Shown here piece after piece: positions 1 through 10,095 of a stretch of 58,016 bases of DNA. The DNA is taken from NCBI GenBank assembly GCA_016764875.1, contig JAESQX010000117.1, forward strand, positions 1 to 58,016. The letters run 5' to 3'. Source of the stretch: Gammaproteobacteria bacterium (GTDB lineage: Bacteria; Pseudomonadota; Gammaproteobacteria; Pseudomonadales; Pseudohongiellaceae). Numbering within the stretch: position 1 is the stretch's first letter; the number at the start of each line of letters is the position of its first letter. The position numbers and the translations under genes were made by a program. Below the pieces are notes generated by a model that searched no databases, was not told where the DNA came from, and saw only the letters and a list, made by a program, of their open reading frames with translations.

Positions 1-1026
1 GACTTCCTTGGTGCTGGATATAATCCTGGCAAGGTTTGCGCCTGCTGATGCGGCGAGAGCGGCACTTGATGCAATGTGCTGCGCCAAGTCCTGTCGCCGT
101 TGCACTCGTACTTCAATTACCCTCGCGGCCGGCAGTTGCTCGGAAAGCTCGGGGCTTAACCATTGGGCCATATCATCCTGGTTGATATAGGCGGCGAGGG
201 TAAGCAGTAAGGTGCGGTTTTCGGCAATGGGATTTCTATCCAGGGATGTTTGTAATTGCGCGGCTTCAAACAGGGGGCGAAACAGGCTGGTTAAAGGGAT
301 GGCCCTGGTTGATTCGGGTAGGCTATTTACTACTTCAGCCAGCACGTTGTAATGCCTCACCATGCGTTGCTGATCATGACGGGAAACAAAAAACTGCTGT
401 GCCTGGCTACGAACCTGGCTCAGCAGGGCGGGTTCCCATTGGAACGCCACCTGCAGTTGACTGGCTGAAATGCTGATACGTTTAACACTGTCCAGGAGTT
501 CGGTTACATCGTCATAGGACTGGGTTCCAGACAGAAATTGTTTTTCGATCCATGCGGCCAGGTTGCTTACCAAGGCGCCGGGGACACGCAGATATCCTGT
601 TGTCAACGCGACGAGTTCCAGTTCATTGTCGCGGCTGGCAAATTCTGCGCCCAGGTTTAGATAAAGCGGTATAAACTCTCGGACCACAGGTATGGAAAAT
701 TCAGTTTGCAGTGTGCTTTCGTGCAGGAGTATACGGCTATTTATTTCCGTGTCTGTTCCGATTAATTCGCCGGCATAGCGTACCAACAGGTTCAATTCAT
801 CGTGGCTTAAACTGAATTCCTGTAAACCGGGATTGGACAGGTTGGGGGGAGCACTATTCACAAGTAGTTGCTCAATCTGTGATATTTCCGAGGCGTTGAG
901 AGGTTCGCTGAGCGGAACCAGGGGTCCCGATTGAAGGGCAAGCAGCACCACCGCTATAGGCGAACTAAGAGCTAATACCAGTATGGCTTTAAAAGTAATT
1001 ACCAGAATTTTATGTGGACTAGCCAT
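1..1026 (-). CDS. Conserved hypothetical protein with N-terminal signal/TM segment, truncated at the window edge
   Basis: Reverse-strand reading from ATG at 1026 stays open for 342 codons to position 1 (MASPHKILVITFKAILVLALSSPIAVVLLALQSGPLVPLSEPLNASEISQIEQLL...SSTKEV). Absent from the ORF track because it has no stop in the window. Confidence 0.8.
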   Translation of the reverse strand, partial: MASPHKILVITFKAILVLALSSPIAVVLLALQSGPLVPLSEPLNASEISQIEQLLVNSAPPNLSNPGLQEFSLSHDELNLLVRYAGELIGTDTEINSRILLHESTLQTEFSIPVVREFIPLYLNLGAEFASRDNELELVALTTGYLRVPGALVSNLAAWIEKQFLSGTQSYDDVTELLDSVKRISISASQLQVAFQWEPALLSQVRSQAQQFFVSRHDQQRMVRHYNVLAEVVNSLPESTRAIPLTSLFRPLFEAAQLQTSLDRNPIAENRTLLLTLAAYINQDDMAQWLSPELSEQLPAARVIEVRVQRRQDLAQHIASSAALAASAGANLARIISSTKEV

Positions 1027-1250
1027 GGCTTCACTGTATTGGTTAGCCTGTGAACAGGCTAAATAGAAGTCTTCAAGGACAAATTTTACTGGTTATCGGG
1101 GTTTATATCGCTATAAAGTATGACAAATGCCACAAATTTGGGGTGAATTGTTTATTAATCAAAAAGTTGAGGTTAACATTCTCCCTATTCGAAGCGGAAG
1201 CAGATTGATCGTGTCAATCTGTCCTGGATAGTTGATTACATCGGGTTAAG

Positions 1251-1937
1251 GTGATGTCTATGGTTGGTATTCCCAGGTTTTTTGGTAAACAAGGTAATGT
1301 AAATAGCAGGCAACTCAAATTGCTGGCTCTTTTTCTGTCTGTACTGGCGCTGGGCGCCTGTACTTCCCGCGCAGCGATGGAAGCTGAACAGGCCTCGGTT
1401 GAGCAGGAAAGGGTTGCTGTGGAGCAGGAGAAGGCTGCTGTGGCGGCTCAGCAGACACGTCAGCGAGCTGCAAGGGAAGAACGAGAGCGGCAGGCTGCAC
1501 TGGCTGAGCAGCGAAGACAGGAGGCGGAACAGGCACGCCTGGCCGCAATGGCGAAGGCGCGGGCTCAGGCTGAAGCGGAGGCCCAGGTGCGAATTGAGCA
1601 GCAACAACGTCAACGACAGGAAACACAAAGACGTCGAGAGGCTGTGGCCAGAGCTCAGGCAGAGCGAGATGAGAAACTGGCGCAAATCGAGGCATTGGAA
1701 GCCCAGATAGCCGCCATGGGAACAGGTGTTGATACTACCGAGACCAGCAATGCAATATACACCGAGGCGATCCTCGTGGCAGAAGATTTGATCGATGTGT
1801 TGACGGCGGAACAGGCCAAATACGAGAACGTTGATGAAAACGGTAATACCGTTGAACCGCTGGCCAAAGAGCTTATCTCTCAATTGCAGGATCGGAAAGA
1901 GGCGCTGGTACAGGAAGCTCAGGCAGCTGCCCGGTAA
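1251..1937 (+). CDS. Coiled-coil lipoprotein, Ala/Glu/Gln/Arg-rich
   Basis: Lipobox-like LALGAC after a hydrophobic stretch, followed by a long charged heptad-like region. Start could be at an internal ATG. Confidence 0.7.
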   Translation: MMSMVGIPRFFGKQGNVNSRQLKLLALFLSVLALGACTSRAAMEAEQASVEQERVAVEQEKAAVAAQQTRQRAAREERERQAALAEQRRQEAEQARLAAMAKARAQAEAEAQVRIEQQQRQRQETQRRREAVARAQAERDEKLAQIEALEAQIAAMGTGVDTTETSNAIYTEAILVAEDLIDVLTAEQAKYENVDENGNTVEPLAKELISQLQDRKEALVQEAQAAAR

Positions 1938-2196
1938 GTTTCCCGACAGCTTTTGTTAATCAGCTTTTCTCCAGGACAGCCATGTCCTGAACAAACCCAT
2001 AGCTATTCCCGTTGAAATTTCATGCGGATACCCTGATGTTGCGTGGTTTCAGAACCTAGTATGGGCCTTCCTGCATCACTGTTATTTGACCTTCTCAGTA
2101 GGATCCCAGAGCTGCCGGCGCGCTTTGTTTGTGGGGACTGTTATGGTAAAGTGCGCGCCTTTAATTTCTAACAATTCACTGGGGAGATAAAGGTAG

Positions 2197-4335
2197 ATGC
2201 CGGGCATAACGATCATCACAACTACCATCCTGTCGCTGTTCGGACTAGGTATTGCTTTCGTATACATGAAGAAAGTCATGGCAGTACCGCTCGATCTTGG
2301 ATTAGAAGAAGAACAGAGTAAGCGGCTAAGGTTCATTCACGGGGCTATCGAAGATGGCGCCATGGCATTCTTGAAACAGGAATACAAATTCCTCGCTATC
2401 TTTATGCTGTGTTTCGCTGCCATTATCGCAGTGCTAATCGATGATCACCATACCGAAGGTGTGCGCGAAGGCGTTTACACAGCCATAGCCTTTATCTTTG
2501 GCGGCGTTATATCTATTGCGTCCGGCTATATCGGCATGAGGGTGGCGACTCAGGGGAACGCACGTACCACCGTATCCGCTCAAAAGGATATAGCCAGTGC
2601 ATTTGCAGTAGCACTGAATTCCGGTGCTGTGATGGGGTTTGCTCTGGTAGGGTTAGCCACTCTTGGACTGGTAGTAGTCTACGTCGTAATGAAGGCTATA
2701 TTACCGGCGGACTTACCGAATTATGTCTTGATGGAAATTATTGCAGGATTTGGTCTGGGTGGATCCACTATTGCGCTGTTTGCCCGAGTAGGTGGCGGTA
2801 TATTTACCAAAGCCGCTGATGTGGGCGCGGACCTGGTGGGCAAGGTGGAGAAGGGGATTCCTGAAGACGATCCTCGTAATCCGGCCGTTATCGCGGATAA
2901 CGTTGGCGACAATGTTGGTGATGTGGCAGGTATGGGCGCCGATCTTTTTGGCTCCTGTGCTGAAAGTACCTGTGCGGCTATGGTTATCAGTGGCATTGTT
3001 TTTGCCGGCAATCCAGACGCTCTGCTTTACCCGATATTGATTTCTGCTATTGGCATTCCTGTCAGCCTGCTCACCAAGATGCTGGTTAGCGTAAAGACCG
3101 AGGAAGATGTCGCGCCGGCGCTGATGAAGTTACTGATTTACTCCAGCGCTATGATGGCCGTAGTAATGTACTTCGTTACTATTGCCCTGATTCCCGGATC
3201 ATTTGAGCTGAACGGTGAGATCTACAGTAGCCTGGGGGTTTACTTGTGCTTTCTGGTTGGGCTTGTTGCCGGCCTGGCGGTGGGATTATTAACCGGTTAC
3301 TACACGTCGGATGCTTACGCTCCGGTGAGAGAGGTTGCCAAATCCTGTGAGACGGGCGTAGCTACCAATATCATTTATGGTCTGGCGTTGGGGTACAAGA
3401 GTACGTTGCTGCCTTACCTGGCAATTGCTGTAAGTATTTTTGTGTCCTGGGAATTGGCCGGCATGTACGGTGTCGCCATTGCATCATTGGGAATGCTGGG
3501 CACATTGGTTATTGCATTGAGCATTGATGCTTACGGTCCGGTTGCGGATAACGCTGGTGGTATCGCCCAAATGGTCGGACTGGATAAAGAAGTTCGTCGT
3601 CGCACAGATATTCTGGATTCCGCCGGTAATACTACCGCGGCCATCGGCAAGGGTTTCGCCATTGGTGCGGCAATTCTTACATCCCTGGCTCTGTTTGCGG
3701 CATTCATTACAACCGCTTCCAAACTGATGGCGGAAAATGGTGATACCACACCACTGACAATGAGTCTGTTGGATCCTATCGTTTATGTAAGCGTATTTAT
3801 TGGAGCGGTGTTACCGTTCCTGTTTACGGCCATGACCATGAAGTCGGTAGGCAAAGCGGCATTTGACATGATCGAAGAAGTTCGCCGACAGTTCAAAACC
3901 ATTCCTGGCATTATGGAAGGCACTGGTCAGCCGGATTATGCGGAATGCGTGGCTATCTCTACGCGGGCCGCATTGCGGGAGATGATTGCCCCCGGAATAC
4001 TTATTATGGGTACACCACTGATAACCGGTTACCTGTTTGGTGTTGAAGCCGTGGGAGGAATACTGGTGGGCTCTCTGGTTGCCGGTGGTGTGCTTGCCAT
4101 AGCCTCTTCTAACAGTGGTGGTGCCTGGGACAATGCCAAGAAATATATTGAGGCGGGTAATCTCGGCGGTAAAGGATCCGAAGTGCACAAAGCGGCTGTT
4201 GTTGGTGACACGGTTGGTGATCCATTAAAGGACACTTCCGGGCCATCACTTAATATTCTTATCAAGCTGTCAGCTATTCTCAGCCTGGTGTTTGCACCGT
4301 TCTTTGTTCAGTATGGTGGAGTCTTGTTGGGATAA
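2197..4335 (+). CDS. hppA: Membrane-bound ion-translocating pyrophosphatase, probably K+-dependent H+-pumping
   Basis: 712 aa polytopic protein with [46 protein letters not shown] and [22 protein letters not shown] motifs. Confidence 0.97.
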   Translation: MPGITIITTTILSLFGLGIAFVYMKKVMAVPLDLGLEEEQSKRLRFIHGAIEDGAMAFLKQEYKFLAIFMLCFAAIIAVLIDDHHTEGVREGVYTAIAFIFGGVISIASGYIGMRVATQGNARTTVSAQKDIASAFAVALNSGAVMGFALVGLATLGLVVVYVVMKAILPADLPNYVLMEIIAGFGLGGSTIALFARVGGGIFTKAADVGADLVGKVEKGIPEDDPRNPAVIADNVGDNVGDVAGMGADLFGSCAESTCAAMVISGIVFAGNPDALLYPILISAIGIPVSLLTKMLVSVKTEEDVAPALMKLLIYSSAMMAVVMYFVTIALIPGSFELNGEIYSSLGVYLCFLVGLVAGLAVGLLTGYYTSDAYAPVREVAKSCETGVATNIIYGLALGYKSTLLPYLAIAVSIFVSWELAGMYGVAIASLGMLGTLVIALSIDAYGPVADNAGGIAQMVGLDKEVRRRTDILDSAGNTTAAIGKGFAIGAAILTSLALFAAFITTASKLMAENGDTTPLTMSLLDPIVYVSVFIGAVLPFLFTAMTMKSVGKAAFDMIEEVRRQFKTIPGIMEGTGQPDYAECVAISTRAALREMIAPGILIMGTPLITGYLFGVEAVGGILVGSLVAGGVLAIASSNSGGAWDNAKKYIEAGNLGGKGSEVHKAAVVGDTVGDPLKDTSGPSLNILIKLSAILSLVFAPFFVQYGGVLLG

Positions 4336-4347
4336 GAACCCGGTAAC

Positions 4348-4375
4348 AAAAAGGGGCCGTCAGGCTCCTTTTTTT
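4348..4375 (+). terminator. Intrinsic terminator downstream of hppA
   Basis: AAAGGGGCC-gtca-GGCTCCTTT stem (one G-T pair) followed by a T-run, 13 nt after the hppA stop. Confidence 0.8.
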
Positions 4376-4417
4376 ATAGGTAATTTTAGGCAATCACCGA
4401 TTAATTCCTCTGCGTAA

Positions 4418-4960
4418 TTAGTTCGTGGTGCTTTCAAAATGATATAAAACCCATTCGATATTATGATGTTGTTTTGCTGTCGTGCCGTTGATCCAATGGG
4501 TATTCACGGTGGAGACACACTGGTAGATTCGAAACGCACTGGTGTTTTCGATAATCAGTCGGCGCACAGAGGGGTTCAACGTATAGTTGGAGATCTCAAC
4601 CAGCCGCCAGCTTTCATCCAGGGTATCAACGGCGCACTGGTTAATTGGTATCAGATTGATGTAAGGCATTTCCTGTTCGGCAAACCCGCCGGCAGGAACG
4701 GTTAAATCAATATTCACCAGGGTCGATTCGGCGGTTTCATCCGCGGACAGGAATTCTATTGATCTTAGATGGACAGGAAAATCAGTCTGATTTTCTATCA
4801 CCAGCCTCAGGCCTGATTGCAGATTGTCCTCAGAGCTCCCGCCCCAGGCAGAAGAGTAAAAGGCAAATTTTACCGGGCTGTCGTCGGTTGGCTGGCTATT
4901 TCCAGCAAGAGGCGCAAATATAAGAACGAATGCTAAAATTCGGTGCACTGGAATAAACAC
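4418..4960 (-). CDS. Hypothetical secreted protein
   Basis: 180 aa with N-terminal signal-peptide-like sequence (MFIPVHRILAFVLIFAPLAGNSQ); no family recognised. Confidence 0.6.
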   Translation of the reverse strand: MFIPVHRILAFVLIFAPLAGNSQPTDDSPVKFAFYSSAWGGSSEDNLQSGLRLVIENQTDFPVHLRSIEFLSADETAESTLVNIDLTVPAGGFAEQEMPYINLIPINQCAVDTLDESWRLVEISNYTLNPSVRRLIIENTSAFRIYQCVSTVNTHWINGTTAKQHHNIEWVLYHFESTTN

Positions 4961-5069
4961 TCATCTGAATTACAGGCATGGCAATGGAACACTAACCATA
5001 GACGAATTTCAAGCACTGGCGAAAGGCAATTATTCAGAGGTTCGCGGGCTATTTGGTTTTTCGCAGTGA
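4956..5069 (+). pseudogene. Possible remnant of the C-terminus of an EF-hand protein
   Basis: Frame ending at TGA 5067-5069 reads NTHLNYRHGNGTLTIDEFQALAKGNYSEVRGLFGFSQ*; GNGTLTIDEF matches an EF-hand loop. No credible start codon. Confidence 0.35.
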
Positions 5070-5157
5070 ATCATTGATAATTCATTCCGGGCGATGTCCA
5101 TCAATCGGGCAGCAATACGTAAATAGTTAATCAATTAACATTGTCACAGGAAAAATT

Positions 5158-5979
5158 TTGAGCCAACTTGCTAATATCAAACACATTATTTGTATCGCCT
5201 CCGGTAAAGGGGGGGTGGGCAAATCAACAACCGCAGTGAACCTGGCGTTGGGGTTACAAAAGCTGGGAAAAAAGGTGGGTTTGCTCGATGCGGACATTTA
5301 TGGCCCAAGCCAGCCGTTGATGCTGGGGGTGGGCAGCGGTGTAAGGCCGAAGATCAAGGATCAGAAGTACATGGAGACTATTGTGGCACATGGACTAGAG
5401 AGTAATTCGATGGGGTATCTGGTGGATGAAAAAGCGCCGATGATTTGGCGCGCACCAATGATCATTTCTGCGTTTAACCAGATTTTGACAGATACTCTCT
5501 GGTCTGACCTGGACTACCTGATTGTAGATATGCCTCCGGGCACGGGTGATATCCAGCTCAGCCTGGCCCAGTCAGTTAATGTCACCGGAGCTGTGATTGT
5601 TACCACTCCGCAGGACGTCGCTTTGCTTGATGCCTACAAGGGCATGGAAATGTTTCTTAAGGTGGACGTACCTATTCTTGGCGTGGTGGAAAATATGAGC
5701 ACTCATGTCTGTTCACAGTGCGGGCACGTAGAGGCCATATTTGGCGAAGGTGGAGGGCAACGATTGTCCAGTGATTATGGCGTAGACGTAATTGGTTCCT
5801 TGCCTTTGGATTTGACCATACGGGAGCATTCCGACCAGGGTAATCCTATTGTGGTTTCTGAACCTGACAGCGCCATCGCGGCTTCCTATATGGAGCTTGC
5901 GGAAAATTTAATAGCAAAGGTGGAAGCGCAAAATCAGCAAGCCAGCGTTACACCCAAAATATCCATAACCGAGGACTAG
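5158..5979 (+). CDS. apbC: Mrp/ApbC/NBP35-type Fe-S cluster carrier P-loop ATPase (short form)
   Basis: GKGGVGKSTTAVNLA deviant Walker A, DADIYGPSQP, DMPPGTGD, CSQC motif; TTG start. Confidence 0.93.
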   Translation: MSQLANIKHIICIASGKGGVGKSTTAVNLALGLQKLGKKVGLLDADIYGPSQPLMLGVGSGVRPKIKDQKYMETIVAHGLESNSMGYLVDEKAPMIWRAPMIISAFNQILTDTLWSDLDYLIVDMPPGTGDIQLSLAQSVNVTGAVIVTTPQDVALLDAYKGMEMFLKVDVPILGVVENMSTHVCSQCGHVEAIFGEGGGQRLSSDYGVDVIGSLPLDLTIREHSDQGNPIVVSEPDSAIAASYMELAENLIAKVEAQNQQASVTPKISITED

Positions 5980-6037
5980 ACCAGATAAGCGGGCACGTTC
6001 ATAGCCGGTTAAGAAAAATATAACAAGGAGCAATATT

Positions 6038-7699
6038 TTGGATGCCGTTAATAATTTTTTGTTGTTCCTGGATGGGTTCCTGGGGAGCTCTCCATGGTTT
6101 CCCTATTTCCTCTTATCGGTGGGTATATTTTTTACCGTTTATTTAAAGTTTCCCCAGGTTCGCTATTTTAAACATGCCATAAATGTCGCCAGAGGAAAAT
6201 ATGATACCCCCCAGGCGCTTGGTGATACCTCCCACATCCAGGCCCTGTCCACGGCCTTGTCAGGCACCATTGGTACTGGAAATATCAGCGGTGTTGCCCT
6301 GGCCCTGCATCTGGGGGGGCCTGCCGCATTGTTCTGGATGTGGATGACAGCATTTTTCGGCATGACAACGAAATTTGTGGAAGTGACTATGTCCCACAAG
6401 TACAGAGAAATCACTGATGATGGAAGTGTGGCCGGTGGTCCCATGTATTACATGGAGAAAGGTCTTAATGCCAAATGGCTCGCCATAATATTCGCCATTG
6501 CCACGGTCCTCAGCGCTTTTGGAACGGGTAATCTGCCGCAAATCAATAGCATCGCGGCTGGCATGGAGGCCACATTCTCAATTGAACCGGTGGTGACGGG
6601 AGGGGTGCTGTCCGTATTGCTGGCGCTCGTCATTATTGGTGGCATCAAGCGAATTGCGAGGGTAGCTACAGCCATAGTACCAACCATGGCCGTTATCTAT
6701 CTGGTTGGGGCTATAGCTGTAATTATTCCCAATATGGAGAATATTATTCCTTCTTTCATTGCGATTTTTTCCAATGCCTTTAATGGATCCGCGGCAGCAG
6801 GTGGGTTTCTTGGGGCGAGCTTTGCCTATGCAATGAATTATGGGGTGAACAGAGGCTTATTCTCCAATGAGGCTGGCCAGGGGTCGGCTCCAATAGCACA
6901 TGCTGCCGCCCGCTCTGAAGAGCCTGCCGATGAAGGTATGGTGTCTATCCTCGAGCCGTTCATAGACACGATTGTAATTTGCACACTTACCGGCCTGGTG
7001 ATTCTTTCTTCGGGAGTATGGAAAGAAAAATATGAAAATGACTTTCAGCGCGCAGATATGACTTTTATAGCGGGGCAGTACAGCGATACCAATGAAGCGG
7101 ATGCCAACCAATTGCTGCGCTATCTCAGCGGAGAGGGCGGTAGTGTAGTCCCTTACAGCGGTGATATTGTATTAAGTAACGGTCGGGCACAGAACACCGA
7201 TGTTTTTACGTTGATTAACTCAAGGTCTGTCGCGGAAGATATTGTTTATAGACGTGACGGTAACGAGATTACCTCCACAGTGTCAGTAACCCAGGGTCGG
7301 CTTGATGACGTTGATATCGCCGTAACAGGAAAATCGTTGCTGCATTCGGTCCCCTTAACCACCAAGGCTTTTACCCATGGGCTATTTGGAGATTACGGCC
7401 AGTATATCGTATCAATCGGTTTGCTTTTATTTGCATTTTCCACCGCTATAGCCTGGTCTTACTATGGTAACAGGGCCGTTATTTATCTGTTTGGGCCCGC
7501 CGCAGTGCTGCCCTATCGAATTGTCTATGTTACCAGTTTCTTTTACGCAGCCTTCGCCGACACAACCATAATCTGGAATATTTCCCTGATTACCATCGTA
7601 CTAATGACGGTACCAAATCTAGTGGGGATATTATTGCTCAGCAGGGAAATGAAACAGACAGCGAATGACTACTGGGAACGGATTCAACACAGATCCTAG
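6038..7699 (+). CDS. Alanine/glycine:cation symporter (AGCS) family protein
   Basis: [61 protein letters not shown] start; insertion before the last TM helices. Confidence 0.93.
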   Translation: MDAVNNFLLFLDGFLGSSPWFPYFLLSVGIFFTVYLKFPQVRYFKHAINVARGKYDTPQALGDTSHIQALSTALSGTIGTGNISGVALALHLGGPAALFWMWMTAFFGMTTKFVEVTMSHKYREITDDGSVAGGPMYYMEKGLNAKWLAIIFAIATVLSAFGTGNLPQINSIAAGMEATFSIEPVVTGGVLSVLLALVIIGGIKRIARVATAIVPTMAVIYLVGAIAVIIPNMENIIPSFIAIFSNAFNGSAAAGGFLGASFAYAMNYGVNRGLFSNEAGQGSAPIAHAAARSEEPADEGMVSILEPFIDTIVICTLTGLVILSSGVWKEKYENDFQRADMTFIAGQYSDTNEADANQLLRYLSGEGGSVVPYSGDIVLSNGRAQNTDVFTLINSRSVAEDIVYRRDGNEITSTVSVTQGRLDDVDIAVTGKSLLHSVPLTTKAFTHGLFGDYGQYIVSIGLLLFAFSTAIAWSYYGNRAVIYLFGPAAVLPYRIVYVTSFFYAAFADTTIIWNISLITIVLMTVPNLVGILLLSREMKQTANDYWERIQHRS

Positions 7700-7843
7700 C
7701 AGCGCAGTGGGAAACTATTTCACTAAAAGGTTCTTCGCTAAAGCAGGCTCAAAGCTTTCATTTACTACGCGCCACATAATTTGCGCTTGTTCGCCTTTTA
7801 CTGCACACCGATGATATTTTTTAGCCGCCTGCCAGGGGGGCCT

Positions 7844-7862
7844 GGGTTGATCAGAACTCCCT
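7844..7862 (-). repeat. Dispersed short motif, copy D (AGGGAGTTCTGATCAACCC)
   Basis: Reverse strand reads CACTAGGGAGTTCTGATCAACCC; the TAG is the stop of the 7861..9549 symporter gene. Confidence 0.4.
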
Positions 7863-9549
7863 AGTGCTCCATAGCTTCTCCAGGAAGTCGTATGGTTTCT
7901 ACAATTTTTTGAACTTCTTCGGGGGGCTCTTTTGAAAATTTGGCCACAAGTAATGCCGCCGACAGGTTGATCAATGTGCCAAGTGCCCCTATTCCTTCCG
8001 GAGATATCCCAAACCACCACCCTGCTGCATTATCTGCCGCCGGATTAATAAATTTGAAATAAATGATGTAGCCAGCAGTAAACGTGAAACCGCAGACCAT
8101 TCCTGCAATGGCACCTTCCTTGTTCATTCGCTTGTTGAAAATTCCTAATACGAGGGCGGGAAAGAATGAGGCTGCGGCCAGGCCGAAAGCAAAAGCTACC
8201 ACCTGGGCAACGTAGCCAGGCGGATTTATCCCATAGTACCCGGCAATTAATACAGCAACAAATATAGCTAACCTAGCGTACAGTAATTCCTGCTTTTCCG
8301 TAATATCAGGCATCAGGCTACGTTTTAACAAATCGTGTGATATGGACGTCGATATCACCAGCAACAAACCGGCAGCAGTGGATAAGGCTGCCGCTAGGGC
8401 TCCTGCAGCCACCAGTGCAATAACCCAGTTTGGGAGCCCAGCGATTTCCGGATTCGCAAGTACTATGATATCGCGGTTCACTGTTAATTCATTTTTTTCA
8501 GGATCTCCCACAAACTGTATTCTGCCGTCGTTGTTCTTATCCTCAAAAGCAATGAGATTGGTTTTTTCCCACTTGCTGAACCATTCTGGCATTTCAGAAT
8601 ATTCCGCATTATTTACGGTGTTAATAAGGTTGGTACGAGCAAAGGCAGCAACGGCCGGAGCAGCGGTGTAAAGGATGGCAATGAAAATCAAGGCATAACC
8701 AGCGGACCTTCGTGCATCCCTGACATTAGGTACAGTGAAGAACCGAATGATCACATGAGGTAAGCCAGCGGTACCGAACATTAATGCGGCGGTAATAAAG
8801 AAAACATCCTGGGTGCTCTTTTGACCTTCGGTATAAACATCAAACCCCAGTTCACGGCTTAGGCCATCCAGGCGATCCAGCAGATAGCCTCCACCAAAAG
8901 CTTCAGTCAGTTCTGATCCAAAACCCAGTTGTGGTACCGGATTGCCGGTCGTCATGATGGAGATAAAAACGGCTGGCACCATGAAAGCGAAAATCAATAC
9001 GCAGTACTGCGCCACCTGAGTGTAGGTGATTCCTTTCATGCCGCCCATTACGGCGTAAAAGAACACGATGGTCATACCTATGACGACACCGAGAGTGATA
9101 TCAACTTCCAGGAAGCGAGAAAATACGATGCCTGCCCCCTGCATCTGACCACAGACGTATACAAAGGAAATAACAATAGCGCAGAAAACGGCAATTAACC
9201 GGGCAGTCTGGGAGTAATACCTGTCACCAATAAAATCCGGGACTGTGAACTTGCCGAATTTACGAAGATAAGGGGCAAGAAGCAAAGCAAGTAATACGTA
9301 ACCTCCAGTCCATCCCATCAGGTAAAAAGTGCCGTCCCGTCCCAGAAAGGAAATCAGGCCAGCCATTGAGATAAAAGAGGCGGCAGACATCCAGTCGGCC
9401 GCCGTAGCCATGCCGTTTGCCAGCGGATGAACGTGCCCACCTGCTATATAAAATTCTTTGGTTGATGAGGCCCGCGACCAGATTGCAATGCCGATATACA
9501 GGCTGAAAGTGACAATAACAAATCCGTAGGTCCATACTTGTACGCTCAT
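7861..9549 (-). CDS. Sodium:solute symporter, VC_2705/ActP-like
   Basis: 562 aa SSS-fold protein (STKEFYIAGGHVHPLANGMATAADWMSAASF...); overlaps the small DUF4212 subunit by 4 nt. Confidence 0.92.
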   Translation of the reverse strand: MSVQVWTYGFVIVTFSLYIGIAIWSRASSTKEFYIAGGHVHPLANGMATAADWMSAASFISMAGLISFLGRDGTFYLMGWTGGYVLLALLLAPYLRKFGKFTVPDFIGDRYYSQTARLIAVFCAIVISFVYVCGQMQGAGIVFSRFLEVDITLGVVIGMTIVFFYAVMGGMKGITYTQVAQYCVLIFAFMVPAVFISIMTTGNPVPQLGFGSELTEAFGGGYLLDRLDGLSRELGFDVYTEGQKSTQDVFFITAALMFGTAGLPHVIIRFFTVPNVRDARRSAGYALIFIAILYTAAPAVAAFARTNLINTVNNAEYSEMPEWFSKWEKTNLIAFEDKNNDGRIQFVGDPEKNELTVNRDIIVLANPEIAGLPNWVIALVAAGALAAALSTAAGLLLVISTSISHDLLKRSLMPDITEKQELLYARLAIFVAVLIAGYYGINPPGYVAQVVAFAFGLAAASFFPALVLGIFNKRMNKEGAIAGMVCGFTFTAGYIIYFKFINPAADNAAGWWFGISPEGIGALGTLINLSAALLVAKFSKEPPEEVQKIVETIRLPGEAMEH

Positions 9550-9833
9550 TCAGAATCTCCGGCGTCGCCGTCTTCCATTGGTTTGGAGTCTTCGTATTTT
9601 GCGTCAAGGTCGTCCATAAGTTTTATATAAACAAACACCAGAATGACAAATACTAATATGGAGCCCTGCTGGGCAATCCAGAAACCGAGCTTGAATCCGC
9701 CAATGCGAATTGTATCAAGCACATCAACCAGAAGGATTCCACAAACAAAGGAAATGAAGAACCAAACCAGAAGAAGGGAAAATACTATTCGTAGATTCCC
9801 TTTCCAATACGATTGGGCATTTTTGTCTGACAT
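9546..9833 (-). CDS. DUF4212 small membrane protein, partner of the sodium:solute symporter
   Basis: 95 aa with two hydrophobic segments (YWKGNLRIVFSLLLVWFFISFVCGILLVDVLDTIRIGGFKLGFWIAQQGSILVFVILVFVY); translationally coupled to the symporter. Confidence 0.9.
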   Translation of the reverse strand: MSDKNAQSYWKGNLRIVFSLLLVWFFISFVCGILLVDVLDTIRIGGFKLGFWIAQQGSILVFVILVFVYIKLMDDLDAKYEDSKPMEDGDAGDSE

Positions 9834-10095
9834 TTGAGACCTCTTTCTTATTGTTCAGAGCGTTGCGTTGCCTGGTTGCACGGATTGCATTGCGCAGTTC
9901 ATATCCGGTACCTGCTTAAACTGGGCTCGATGGTATCACTTAATATTTCAGAGGTATAGCAACCCGCTCGATGCCATGGCCCAGCAACAATTTCCTGGGT
10001 CTCGGCGGTATTCCCGGGCCTGAATTCAAGGCATCAGTGCCATTCCATGGCCCCCGAAAGAGGGGGAATTTCTGCTATGGATCCTGCCAGAGTAG

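Noticed and set aside
1236-1883. 215 aa minus-strand ORF antisense to the lipoprotein gene
   Set aside because: Leu/Ser/Cys-rich composition typical of the reverse complement of a coiled-coil gene; the plus-strand frame has a lipobox and better protein features.
3811-4188. 125 aa minus-strand ORF inside hppA
   Set aside because: Antisense to a clear hppA; no motif.
9840-10095. GC-rich hairpin CCCCC-gaaaga-GGGGG near 10050
   Set aside because: No T-run on either strand at the right place and only a short stem; too weak to call a terminator.
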